DNA of 21,789 nt, taken from the NCBI GenBank assembly GCA_947600345.1, contig CANQGC010000013.1, positions 1 through 21,789 on the forward strand. Direction: 5' to 3'. This document shows, one piece after another, positions 1-6,994 of this stretch. The stretch's first letter is position 1, and every line of letters begins with the position of its first letter. A model generated the notes under the pieces. That model was not told where the DNA came from. It did no database searches and saw only the letters and a program-made list of their open reading frames with translations. Position numbers and translations under genes: made by a program. The stretch is from an uncultured Clostridia bacterium (lineage in GTDB: Bacteria > Bacillota > Clostridia > Christensenellales > Aristaeellaceae).

Positions 1-32
1 CCCTCCTTGGATTCTCCCCTCCCTCTCCTGAC

Positions 33-238
33 CAGGGCTGCGGCCCTGGACCCGGGGCTGGCTGAGTTCGTATTGCGGAACGTTCGGTTATCGGGCCGAC
101 AATACCGGCCCTCTGTAGACTTTGGTTTTTGGGTTACGGGGATTACGGGGTTACGCCTCCGCTTCGCTTCGACGGGGCTGCCGCCCCTTGACCCTGCGAG
201 TTCGTTTTTGGGTTGGCTTTGGTAGTTCGTTGCGGAAC
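33..238. repeat. Two diverged copies of a GC-hairpin module
   Basis: Copy one has the hairpin CAGGGC-TGCG-GCCCTG (33-48) followed by GACCC, then AGTTCGT and TGCGGAAC (65-81). Copy two has GGGGC-TGCC-GCCCC (174-187) followed by TTGACCC, then AGTTCGT (199-205) and AGTTCGTTGCGGAAC (224-238). The order of parts is the same, but spacing and sequence have drifted. Function is unknown; dispersed intergenic repeat is the simplest reading. Confidence 0.5.
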
Positions 239-245
239 AAACGCA

Positions 246-355
246 GAAATCAGGCGGTCGGCCTTATGCCGCCGGATTTCGTCGCTTCGTACTATGGCTC
301 CTTGAGAAACGCACCGCAGGACTTTGGGCGGTCGGACTTATGCCGCACAAAGTCC
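246..355. repeat. Pair of imperfect inverted repeats sharing a core
   Basis: The core GGCGGTCGGMCTTATGCCGC occurs at 253-272 and 327-346, differing at one base. In each copy the core is flanked by different but mutually complementary arms: AAATC/GATTT-type in the first (247-279, extendable to 246-280) and GGACTTTG/CAAAGTCC in the second (319-355). Each stem has one mismatch and the loop is TCGGMCTTATG. Retained pairing with changed sequence suggests the hairpin itself is conserved, as RNA or as single-stranded DNA. Confidence 0.6.
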
Positions 356-425
356 GTCGCCTCTACGCGGCAGCATGTGGCTGCGGGCACTGCCCGCATT
401 TGTCCGTCGCCTATGCGCGGCAGCA
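352..425. repeat. Direct repeat of a 24-mer beside a small hairpin
   Basis: GTCCGTCGCCT, two variable bases apart, then CGCGGCAGCA occurs at 352-375 and again at 402-425, 50 bases apart. Between them sits the hairpin GCGGGC-ACT-GCCCGC (383-397). The second copy ends 4 bases before the stop codon of the membrane-protein gene. This looks like a third, diverged member of the hairpin family at 246-355. Confidence 0.55.
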
Positions 426-429
426 GGTG

Positions 430-1332
430 TCAGGCGGCACCGCCGCCCGCCCGCAGGTCGCGGGTGGAGCGGGCAATTATGGTGATGGCGGCTGCCAGGG
501 CGATGCTGCAGACGAGGAAGCCCGTGCTGCCGACCATGGCGCGGCGGAAGGTTGGGCTTTCGCCGAAGCGGTCGAGGAGGGCGGTTTCCAGGGCGAGCAT
601 CGAGACCAGGGCCGCCACCAGGTTCAGCGCCTTTGCCGCGTAGAGGACGGGGCTGCCCTTGCGGGAGAACCTTCGCAGGTTGATGGCCGCGGCGGGCACC
701 GCGTAGAAGGCGTGCAGCGCCACCGCGTAGATCAGCATGTTCGGGTAGCGGTAGCCCTTGCCCTCGACGACCATCATGCCCGCCATCACCGTGAGCACCT
801 GGGTGATCAGCAATAGCGCGATGCCGCAGCGGCGGCAGCGGCGCAGCTCCAGCGGAACATCGCCGCCCAGCTCCCCCACGCCCAGGCCGTGAAACAGCAT
901 CGCCCGCACCAGCGCCAGCAGCAGGTAGTATACGCCCAGCGATATGAACCAGCGGGAGCGCAGCAGCACGCCCGCGGTCAGCTTGATCGATCCGAAGAGC
1001 AGGTTCACCACCAAGGCGCGGTACTGGCCCACGCTCGCCCGGAACAGCTCGTCGCGCACGTAGCGCTCGCCCAGGGGGATGCTCAGCAGCCTGCGCACGG
1101 GCGCGCTCTGCGTCACCCCGTGGCGCAGCGAGCGCACGAGCTCCGGCATGCCCGCGCAGACCACGGCCAGCGCGTAGGCCGAGAGCGGATAGGCGGCGTA
1201 GGCCAGCGGCGTGTGGTCCAGGCCCTTCGCCAGCACGTAGAACACCAGCGCGAAGCTCGGAACCGCCACCAGCACCGTCGCCAGCGGAGGCAGGTGAAAC
1301 GCGCGGCGCAGCAATGCCCGAATCCGCTTCAT
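430..1332 (-). CDS. Predicted integral membrane protein, family not recognised
   Basis: A 300-residue protein with about eight hydrophobic segments, near residues 17-36, 43-61, 104-124, 128-147, 170-189, 199-217, 229-250 and 265-287. Loops rich in Arg and Lys lie between several of them, notably around 65-100. A CRRC pair (C166, C169) sits just before the fifth helix and could bind metal or form a disulfide. I recognise no catalytic motif or transporter signature. ATG at 1332 is preceded by a purine-rich GGGGGGAG, which supports the start. The gene is separated from the upstream diguanylate cyclase gene by 126 bases that contain that gene's terminator, so it is probably a separate unit, but no clear promoter is visible. 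An export or sensing role is possible but cannot be argued from sequence. Confidence 0.75.
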   Translation of the reverse strand: MKRIRALLRRAFHLPPLATVLVAVPSFALVFYVLAKGLDHTPLAYAAYPLSAYALAVVCAGMPELVRSLRHGVTQSAPVRRLLSIPLGERYVRDELFRASVGQYRALVVNLLFGSIKLTAGVLLRSRWFISLGVYYLLLALVRAMLFHGLGVGELGGDVPLELRRCRRCGIALLLITQVLTVMAGMMVVEGKGYRYPNMLIYAVALHAFYAVPAAAINLRRFSRKGSPVLYAAKALNLVAALVSMLALETALLDRFGESPTFRRAMVGSTGFLVCSIALAAAITIIARSTRDLRAGGGAA

Positions 1333-1386
1333 ACCGCTCCCCCCTTCGCTCCGGCGCGCCGGGCCTCCGCCCGCGATGCCGGTTCC

Positions 1387-1410
1387 GCAATGTCGATTGC
1401 AATGTCGATC
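1387..1410. repeat. Tandem 12-mer direct repeat
   Basis: GCAATGTCGATT is followed directly by GCAATGTCGATC, so 11 of 12 bases repeat with a period close to one helical turn. It lies between the terminator at 1414-1440 and the membrane-protein gene start at 1332, where an operator could sit. Confidence 0.45.
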
Positions 1411-1413
1411 ATG

Positions 1414-1440
1414 AAAAGAGCGGCGCTCGCATGAGCGCCG
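1414..1440 (-). terminator. Intrinsic terminator after the diguanylate cyclase gene
   Basis: Read on the minus strand, an 8-bp perfect stem CGGCGCTC/GAGCGCCG (loop ATGC) is followed within a few bases by TTTT (complement of 1414-1417). It starts 18 bases past the TAG stop at 1459 and would close the long c-di-GMP/pilus transcription unit. Confidence 0.7.
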
Positions 1441-1458
1441 TCCTCCGCGTCCGTACCC

Positions 1459-2346
1459 CTACTTCTTCGCCTTCTCGCGGTACATCTCCTGGTCCGCCAT
1501 CTCGATCAGGCGGATGATGCTGTCCTCGCCGAAGGCGCCGCCCACGCTGACCGAGGTGCGCAGCTCCGGAATGTCCTCGAAGGCGATCTCCGCGACCTTG
1601 GTGTGGATGGCGTCGATGCGCATCGGCAGCGCCTCCTCGGTGATGCCCTCGAACACGATCACGAACTCGTCTCCGCCGTAGCGGATCACCGCGTCCGAGG
1701 CGCGCACGCAGGCGCACACGGCCTCCGCGATGGCGCGCAGCACGCGGTCGCCCACCAGGTGGCCATAGGTGTCGTTGATGTGCTTGAAGTCGTCCACGTC
1801 GATCATGGCCACGCCGCGCAGCGCGCGCATGTGCTGGAAGTGATCCTCGTAGTAGCGCCGGTTGCGCACGCCGGTCACGGGATCCTCGTACATGCGGGCG
1901 TTGTGGCGGGAGATGGCCTCGACGATCTCGTGCTTGCCGATGCCGTCGAGCATGGTGTTCTCGCCCACGCGGGAGACCATCTCCAGCGTGCAGGGCCTGC
2001 CCTCCATCTCCACGTACTTGACCGTGATGTGGTAGAGGTCGTCGTCCACGAATTCGAACTTCGTGACCTGGGCGCGCTCGTTCAGCGCCCGGATGGCGGC
2101 GCTGCTTCCGCGCTGATCCTCCTCGCGCCAGAGGTCGTAGTGCATGTACGGGCGCTCCGATATCTCGCCGCGCTCGTTCACCGCCAGCTCGCAGTTGCGG
2201 CCGGGATCCACCAGGCGCACCAGATCGAAGACCTGCCTCAGCCGCAGTATGGTATCGTATATTTCCGTCGCTCCGTATGCCACGCGCGCCTTCTCCTCAT
2301 TTTCGGAGATGTGCTTGCGCAGTTCAGCCTTGAAGTCGTTGAGCAT
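1459..2346 (-). CDS. Diguanylate cyclase (GGDEF domain) with N-terminal sensory region
   Basis: Makes cyclic di-GMP from two GTP. The 295-residue protein has an N-terminal part of about 150 residues with a mixed helix/strand pattern but no motif I can name, then a GGDEF domain from about residue 154 (DPVTGVRNRR signature). The metal-binding Asp is near D183 (IDVDDF), and the active-site GGDEF at 224-228 is intact. An RxxD inhibitory site (R215, D218) lies exactly five residues before it, so product inhibition is expected. No membrane segment is seen, so it is likely cytoplasmic. The frame stays open upstream, but ATG at 2346 is chosen because it follows a GGGAA-type ribosome site and because the upstream residues are an Arg-rich shadow of the Hpt gene. 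It lies 71 bases after the Hpt gene and is followed by a terminator, so it is probably the last gene of the unit. Confidence 0.9.
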   Translation of the reverse strand: MLNDFKAELRKHISENEEKARVAYGATEIYDTILRLRQVFDLVRLVDPGRNCELAVNERGEISERPYMHYDLWREEDQRGSSAAIRALNERAQVTKFEFVDDDLYHITVKYVEMEGRPCTLEMVSRVGENTMLDGIGKHEIVEAISRHNARMYEDPVTGVRNRRYYEDHFQHMRALRGVAMIDVDDFKHINDTYGHLVGDRVLRAIAEAVCACVRASDAVIRYGGDEFVIVFEGITEEALPMRIDAIHTKVAEIAFEDIPELRTSVSVGGAFGEDSIIRLIEMADQEMYREKAKK

Positions 2347-2417
2347 AGATCTCAATTCCCTTTCCCCGGGGCCCGATTCACGCGAGCGGCCCCGTCTTTC
2401 GCGATTTCCGGCGCGCC

Positions 2418-2780
2418 TCAGGCGCCGGTCTCCGCCGCGAAGGCGCGGATGGCAGCGATGGTGCGCTCGTAGTCCTCGCGCACGGGCTCCAGGAGCTTGG
2501 GCGCCTCGTCCGTCCAGCCGTGGCGCAGGGCCTCGCACAGCGCGTCCGAGGAGTCGTGCAGCTTGTCAAAGCTCAGGTTCAGGCAGACGCCCTTGATGGT
2601 GTGGGCGGCGCGGAAGGCCGTCTCGGCGTCCTTCGCCTCGATGGCGCGAACCAAATCGTCGTAGCTGCCCTCGTTCAAAAACTTGAGCACGAACTTCTGC
2701 ACCATCCGGTCCGAGGGAAGCCGCTGCCGGACCGCGTCGTAGCTTCCGCCCAGCGCCTCATAGCAGGTTTGCAGACTCAT
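2418..2780 (-). CDS. Histidine phosphotransfer (Hpt) domain protein
   Basis: A stand-alone 120-residue Hpt protein, the usual size for a one-domain phosphotransfer module. The motif AAHTIKGVC carries the predicted phospho-accepting His60, with the conserved Lys and Gly directly after it. The rest is helical, as in the four-helix Hpt bundle. Its ATG overlaps the TGA of the upstream REC/HD-GYP gene (ATGA at 2777-2780), so the two are translationally coupled, which suggests that their products meet: His60 could pass phosphate to or take it from Asp56 of that protein's receiver domain. No histidine kinase is present in the window, so the source of the phosphate would be encoded elsewhere. The family call is firm; the partner is inferred from the overlap. 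Confidence 0.9.
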   Translation of the reverse strand: MSLQTCYEALGGSYDAVRQRLPSDRMVQKFVLKFLNEGSYDDLVRAIEAKDAETAFRAAHTIKGVCLNLSFDKLHDSSDALCEALRHGWTDEAPKLLEPVREDYERTIAAIRAFAAETGA

Positions 2781-4816
2781 TTGTCATCCTCCCCTTCCGT
2801 GTTCTCGACGTGCACGCAGCACAGCTGCTCCGCGGTGTCCATTCCCTCCAGCGTGCGCTCCGCCGTCGCGAGCAGCACCGCATAGTTCGCCGGTTCCCCG
2901 GCGTTGGTATAGGCCATGCCCACCTTTACGGCGAGCGGAATGTCCTCATAGAAGCCCTCCAGCGAGGTCAGTATCCACTCGGCCACGTGCAGGGCGCTCC
3001 GGCGGTATTCGAAGAACACCAGGAAGCTGTCGTCCCCCGCCTGGGCCAGTATATCGCCGCCGCGCGCGCCCAGGCGCAGCCGCTCGGCCACGTAGCGCAG
3101 CAGCCTGCCGCCGAATTCGCCGCCGTAGCTCTCGTTGAGCACGGCGTAGTTTTCGATGCGCACCAGCGCCAGCCCGAAGCTGCCGTGCGGATTCATCTCG
3201 ATGTGCTCGTGGATGCGCACCTCCGCCGCGTGGCGGTTGTAGAGGCCGGTCTGCAGATCGTGGGTGTTCATCCAGTCGGGCATCTCGCTGCCGGAATCCT
3301 CCTCGGCCCTGTCGATCACCTTGCCGATCACGCCGACGTAGCGGGGCTCCTCGTCGTCGCTCCACACGGTGCGCAGCAGCACGCGCACCTCGTGCTCCCC
3401 GCCGTCAAGGTTCAGCAGGCAGTCGTACTCCACCGCCGGGTTATCCCGGGTGCACGAGCGCAGGGCGCGCACGAGGCCCTGCAGCGTATCCTCGTCGATG
3501 TGGCTGCGCAGCTGCTCGTTCTGGCCGGGATTGACGATCACCTCGTCCAGGCCCAGCAGGCTCGCGCCGTAGGGCGAGAGCGTGAGCATCGACGGCGCGC
3601 GGCTGTAGTCGAACCAGAGCTCGCCGGCCACGGTGCGGTAGAAGCCGTACTTGAGCCGCTCGCGCTCGAGCATGCGCATGGGATGGCTGCTGACGGAGAG
3701 CTCGCTGCGGCGCATGACCTCCATGCTGATGGCCTCGATGCGGCTCTCGGTGCGGCTCTCCTCGGTGGCGTTTTTGAGCTTCTGCTGAAGCGTGGGCGCG
3801 ATATCGCGCAGGCACTGCATCAGCAGCGGGTTGAACGTTCCGCACTGGCCGTCCAGTATCATATCCACGGCGACCTCGTGGGAGAAGGCCTTCTTGTAGA
3901 CGCGCTCGCTGGTCAGGGCGTCGTACACGTCCGCCAGCGCCACGATCTGGGCGCTGATCGGGATCTCGTCGCCCTTGAGCCCGTCGGGATAGCCGCGGCC
4001 GTCGTAGCGCTCGTGATGCCAGCGGCAGATTTCATAGGCGGTCTTCACCAGCGGCTCCTCGGCGTACTCCGCGGGGAGCTGCCGGAGCATCTCCGCGCCG
4101 ATGGCGGAGTGGGTCTTCATGATGGCGAACTCCTCGGGCGTGAACCGGCCGGGCTTGTTGATGACTTCGGCAGGGATGGATATCTTGCCCACGTCGTGCA
4201 GCGCGGAGGCCGTGGTGATCAGCGCGATGTCCGCGTTGTTCAGCGGATACTTGTCCGTGATGGTGATCAGATGCTTGAGCATCAGCTCCGTGAGCATGTG
4301 GATGTGCAGCACGTGCTGGCCGCTCTCGCCGTTTCGGAATTCGACGATGTGGCTCAATATGTTGATCATCAGGCTGCTCTGCTTTTCGTTTTCGTAGATC
4401 TGCTCGATGATCATGTCGGTGAGCTTCTTCTGCTTGGCGTAGAGCAGCATGGTGTTCGCCACTCGCCGCTGCACCACCAGCGCCTCAAAGGGGCGCTTGA
4501 TGAAGTCCACCACGCCCAGCTCGTAGGCCTGCTCCACGTAGGTCATGGAGCTCTCGGCGGAGATCATGATGACGGGGATGTCCTCGATCCAGCGCTGGCG
4601 GTTCATCAGCTCCAGCACCTGGAAGCCGTCCATCTCGGGCATCACATAGTCCAACAGCAGCATGTCGATCTCTGCGCGATTGCTCTGGAGCACGGCTACC
4701 GCCTCGGCGCCGTTCTCCGCTTCGATGATCTCATACTCCTCCCCCAGGATCTCCGCGAGTATCTCGCGGTTCATCTCCGAGTCGTCCGCGATCAATATCT
4801 TCTTTCTGCGATTCAA
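2777..4816 (-). CDS. Response regulator with HD-GYP, PAS and degenerate GGDEF domains
   Basis: A 679-residue cytoplasmic signalling protein. Receiver domain, residues 5-120: acidic pair D11/D12, phospho-acceptor D56 (LLLDYVMP), S86 and K107. HD-GYP domain, about 150-345: HDVGK at 207-211 and RGYPDGL at 274-280 are intact, so c-di-GMP phosphodiesterase activity is expected, as in RpfG-type regulators. A PAS-like fold spans about 390-505. The C-terminal GGDEF-like domain starts near 515 (LQTGLYNRH), but its active-site motif reads GDDSF (594-598), so cyclase activity is doubtful. The RxxD inhibitory motif R585-D588 is kept at the correct five-residue spacing, so this domain may bind c-di-GMP as a sensor. 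The start is TTG at 4816, chosen because the receiver begins normally right after it (KKILIADD); GGAG/AGGA lies upstream at loose spacing. It follows pilT by 121 bases. Confidence 0.9.
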   Translation of the reverse strand: MNRRKKILIADDSEMNREILAEILGEEYEIIEAENGAEAVAVLQSNRAEIDMLLLDYVMPEMDGFQVLELMNRQRWIEDIPVIMISAESSMTYVEQAYELGVVDFIKRPFEALVVQRRVANTMLLYAKQKKLTDMIIEQIYENEKQSSLMINILSHIVEFRNGESGQHVLHIHMLTELMLKHLITITDKYPLNNADIALITTASALHDVGKISIPAEVINKPGRFTPEEFAIMKTHSAIGAEMLRQLPAEYAEEPLVKTAYEICRWHHERYDGRGYPDGLKGDEIPISAQIVALADVYDALTSERVYKKAFSHEVAVDMILDGQCGTFNPLLMQCLRDIAPTLQQKLKNATEESRTESRIEAISMEVMRRSELSVSSHPMRMLERERLKYGFYRTVAGELWFDYSRAPSMLTLSPYGASLLGLDEVIVNPGQNEQLRSHIDEDTLQGLVRALRSCTRDNPAVEYDCLLNLDGGEHEVRVLLRTVWSDDEEPRYVGVIGKVIDRAEEDSGSEMPDWMNTHDLQTGLYNRHAAEVRIHEHIEMNPHGSFGLALVRIENYAVLNESYGGEFGGRLLRYVAERLRLGARGGDILAQAGDDSFLVFFEYRRSALHVAEWILTSLEGFYEDIPLAVKVGMAYTNAGEPANYAVLLATAERTLEGMDTAEQLCCVHVENTEGEDDK

Positions 4817-4937
4817 GTGTCCTGCATCTCCAACTTAAATTTAGATCCCCCGCCCCCTTGCGGAATGATCGGGGATAAGCGGCTACGAGCGGTCGGAAGC
4901 TTCTCATCCAAGCCGCAGATTGTTTCACGCCGCCGAT
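4817..4937. other. Spacer between pilT and the HD-GYP gene
   Basis: These 121 bases contain no terminator hairpin with a T-tract and no promoter I would defend. A small minus-strand frame overlapping the pilT 3' end is not convincing. Read-through from pilT into the signalling genes therefore seems likely, but an unseen promoter near the AT-rich patch at 4832-4845 is possible. Confidence 0.4.
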
Positions 4938-5993
4938 TCACAGCCGCTTCTTCAGCATGTCCGGATTGGCCGCGTACAGGATGGCGTTCTCCCGGGTGAT
5001 CTCGCCGGCCTTGCACAGGCGGAAGAGCTCGTTGTCCATGGAGAGCATCTCCTTGCCCGCCGCGCCGGAGTAGATCACGTTGTCGATCTGGTGGGTCTTG
5101 CCGTCGCGAATCATGTTCTGCACGGCGGCGTTGATCGTCATCACTTCGAAGACGGGCACCTGCCCGCCGCCGACCTTCGGCACCAGGCGCTGGGAAATCA
5201 CCGCGCGCAGCACCATCGAAAGCTGCACGCGCACCTGCTGCTGCTGGTTCGGCGGGAAGGCGTCGATGATGCGGTCCACCGTCTTGGCGCAGCCCACCGT
5301 GTGCAGCGAGGAGAGCAGCAGATGGCCCGTCTCCGCCGCGGTGATGGCGGTCTGCATCGTCTCGTGGTCGCGCATCTCGCCCAGCAGGATCACGTCCGGG
5401 GCCTGGCGCAGCGCGCCGCGCAGGGCGCGGGCGAAGGTCGGGGCGTCGTTGGGCACCTCGCGCTGGCTGACAAGCGACTTCTTGTGGCTGTGCAGGTACT
5501 CGATGGGGTCCTCGATGGTGATGATGTGGCCGCCGCGGGTCTGGTTGATCTTGTCGATCATGCAGGCCAGCGTGGTGCTCTTGCCGCTGCCGGCGGGGCC
5601 GGTGACCAGGATCATGCCGCTCTTCATGCTGGTGAGATCCATCACCAGATCGGGAATCAGCAGCTTCTTGGGATCCGGCAGGCCGAAGGCCACCACGCGG
5701 AAGGTGGCGGCCAGCGTGCCGCGCTGCTGGTACACGTTGCAGCGGAAGCGGCTCATGTGCTCCATGGAGAAGGAGAAGTCGTCGTCGCCGTTCTCCTCGA
5801 GCATCTTCTTATCGCGCCTGCACATGGCGTAGGCGCTGTCGATCAGCGCCTCGGTATCCGCGGGCAGCGTGCGCTCCTCGGACACCGGCTGTATGGCGCC
5901 GTGCACTTTTGCCATCACCGGCGAGCCCGGCACAATAAACATATCCGAGCCGTCCAGCTCCAGCGTCTTCTTCAGCAGTTGCATCAATTCCAT
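4938..5993 (-). CDS. pilT: Type IV pilus twitching ATPase PilT
   Basis: A hexameric AAA-like ATPase of the PilT/GspE superfamily that normally powers pilus retraction at the inner face of the membrane. In the 351-residue product the motifs appear in order: Walker A GPAGSGKST (132-140), Asp box ITIEDPIEYLH (158-168), Walker B VILLGEMRD (201-209), His box with SLHT (229-232). The PilT-type C-terminal signature appears as AVQNMIRDGKTHQI (about 290-303), and length matches PilT rather than the longer PilB. Walker A Lys138 and the Walker B acidic residues are intact. ATG at 5993 follows GAGAGGG at good spacing. It sits 45 bases after the last small pilin-like gene, in the same direction as pilC. 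No PilB-type assembly ATPase is in the window, which leaves open whether this enzyme drives extension as well. Confidence 0.93.
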   Translation of the reverse strand: MELMQLLKKTLELDGSDMFIVPGSPVMAKVHGAIQPVSEERTLPADTEALIDSAYAMCRRDKKMLEENGDDDFSFSMEHMSRFRCNVYQQRGTLAATFRVVAFGLPDPKKLLIPDLVMDLTSMKSGMILVTGPAGSGKSTTLACMIDKINQTRGGHIITIEDPIEYLHSHKKSLVSQREVPNDAPTFARALRGALRQAPDVILLGEMRDHETMQTAITAAETGHLLLSSLHTVGCAKTVDRIIDAFPPNQQQQVRVQLSMVLRAVISQRLVPKVGGGQVPVFEVMTINAAVQNMIRDGKTHQIDNVIYSGAAGKEMLSMDNELFRLCKAGEITRENAILYAANPDMLKKRL

Positions 5994-6038
5994 AGCGATC
6001 GCCCTCTCATCTACAGCGCGGTGTTCGACGCGCGCGAT

Positions 6039-6536
6039 TCATTCCATATCCATCTGGCTTCCGAAGAGCAGCTGCGCGCCCTCGTCGCCGAAGAGCAGCT
6101 CGTCCTCCGCGTCCTCGTTCAGCTCGGTGTAGAGCCGGTGTTCCACCCAGCGAAGCCGGGGAAATTCGCCCAGCGGCGAAAGCTCCACGGCGCAGGAGAG
6201 CCGCCTGCCGTTGTCCGCCTGCTCCAGCCAGCTGACCCTGCGCTGATGGAGCTCCATGCCCGCGGGCATCTGGCTCACCAGCCGCGAAAGGTACTCCTCC
6301 TCGCTCGAGGCATCGGAGAGCAGCGCCAGCACGCCGTCCAGCTGCGCGAGCTTCTTCTCCGACGCCGCATCGAGCTGGGCGCTGACCTGGGCCATATCGG
6401 CGCTGCGCTCGCTCAGCCGGGCATCGCCCCGCGCACTGATCAGCGATAGCGCCCCCAGCACGCCCATGCACAGCACCACGGCGATCAGCAGCAGCGAAGC
6501 CGCGCCCGGGCCGATCTGAAATTCGCGCCGGTTCAT
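6039..6536 (-). CDS. Small single-pass membrane protein of the pilus-like locus
   Basis: A 165-residue protein with a short basic N-terminus, one hydrophobic segment at about 12-34 (preceded by IGPGA) and a long helical, possibly coiled stretch to about 80. An acidic C-terminal tail follows. The topology (short cytoplasmic end, one helix, extracytoplasmic domain) resembles a minor pseudopilin or a PilN/PilO-like assembly subunit, but the usual prepilin cleavage motif (G followed by FTLIE) is absent. Its ATG overlaps the stop of the preceding gene (6533-6536, ATGA), so translation is coupled, and pilT follows by 45 bases. The family is not recognised with certainty; the role in the machine is inferred from position and topology. 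Confidence 0.8.
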   Translation of the reverse strand: MNRREFQIGPGAASLLLIAVVLCMGVLGALSLISARGDARLSERSADMAQVSAQLDAASEKKLAQLDGVLALLSDASSEEEYLSRLVSQMPAGMELHQRRVSWLEQADNGRRLSCAVELSPLGEFPRLRWVEHRLYTELNEDAEDELLFGDEGAQLLFGSQMDME

Positions 6537-6928
6537 TGCGCCACCTCCCCGGGTATGTAGCGGACACAGGGCAGCGAGATCAGCTCCCGATCCTCCTGCA
6601 TCGCGCGGATCGCGACGTCGCGCAGCTCGCCCGCTTCAGCGGCGCGGCCGCCCAGCCGGATCTCCAGCGTGTAGCCGTTGCCGTTGCGGCTCCAGACGCC
6701 GCCCTCCTCCAGGAAGCCCTCCTCGCGCAGCAGCGCGCCGGGATCCTCGCTCATGTAGATGCGCTCGGCGAAGTTCTGGGCCTCGGCCGTCGCCGCGTTG
6801 CAGGCCGCCGCGTAGGCGCTCTGGCGGTAGGCCGTGGCGAACACGTCCAGTATCACCGTCGCCGACAGGGCAAAGAACAGCACCGCGATGATGATCTCCA
6901 CCAGCAGCGAATTCTGTCGTTTAGCCAT
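6533..6928 (-). CDS. Pilin-like small membrane protein
   Basis: A 131-residue protein beginning MAKRQNSLLVEIIIAVLFF: a short basic leader, then a hydrophobic helix (about 8-31) containing Glu at residue 11. This is the closest of the four small proteins to a type IV prepilin N-terminus, although the residue before the helix is Ser or Asn rather than Gly. The C-terminal domain has Trp- and Gly-rich strands and a Cys (in LPCVRYIP). An upstream in-frame TTG at 6934 was rejected as start, because GAGGT at 6937-6941 lies only two bases from it but eight bases from the ATG at 6928. The gene ends in a four-base overlap with the next one. It is probably a minor pseudopilin; the family is uncertain. 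Confidence 0.8.
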   Translation of the reverse strand: MAKRQNSLLVEIIIAVLFFALSATVILDVFATAYRQSAYAAACNAATAEAQNFAERIYMSEDPGALLREEGFLEEGGVWSRNGNGYTLEIRLGGRAAEAGELRDVAIRAMQEDRELISLPCVRYIPGEVAQ

Positions 6929-6936
6929 CGTCAATT

Positions 6937-6941
6937 ACCTC
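6937..6941 (-). promoter_or_regulatory. Ribosome binding site deciding the start at 6928
   Basis: GAGGT on the minus strand is 8 bases upstream of ATG at 6928 but only 2 bases from the alternative TTG at 6934, so it favours the ATG. Confidence 0.6.
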
Positions 6942-6994
6942 GTCAATCCGCGCACCGCGTGCGCGCAGACTCTCCAGAAATGCAGGGGCTGCCA

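Larger units (their letters stand above)
1..429. other. Gene-free spacer with repeated hairpin modules
   Basis: No open frame here has a credible start, ribosome site or recognisable protein. The stretch holds a pair of GC hairpins (33-48 and 174-187), a 9-base direct repeat around 134-155, two hairpins sharing a 20-base core (246-280 and 319-355), a small hairpin (382-398) and a repeated 24-mer (352-375 and 402-425). It lies downstream of the minus-strand membrane-protein gene that ends at 430, but I see no hairpin followed by a T-tract that would serve as its terminator. Confidence 0.7.

Noticed and set aside
7..225. Open frame of 72 codons on the plus strand at the left edge
   Set aside because: It is made from the hairpin modules, has no ribosome site and gives a low-complexity peptide; this is a typical spurious frame in GC-rich spacer.
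4817..4937. Possible c-di-GMP riboswitch ahead of the HD-GYP gene
   Set aside because: I looked for the conserved GEMM core and paired helices and did not find them.
2810..4999. 729-codon plus-strand frame opposite the HD-GYP gene
   Set aside because: The His/Ala/Val-rich translation is the antisense shadow of a gene with clear domains on the other strand.
4813..5016. Small minus-strand frame in the pilT/HD-GYP gap
   Set aside because: It overlaps the pilT 3' end, lacks recognisable features and ends across the TTG start of the next gene; no good ribosome site.
6950..6964. GCGCAC-CGC-GTGCGC hairpin between two small pilus-locus genes
   Set aside because: There is no T-tract and the flanking genes are clearly linked, so it is not called a terminator.
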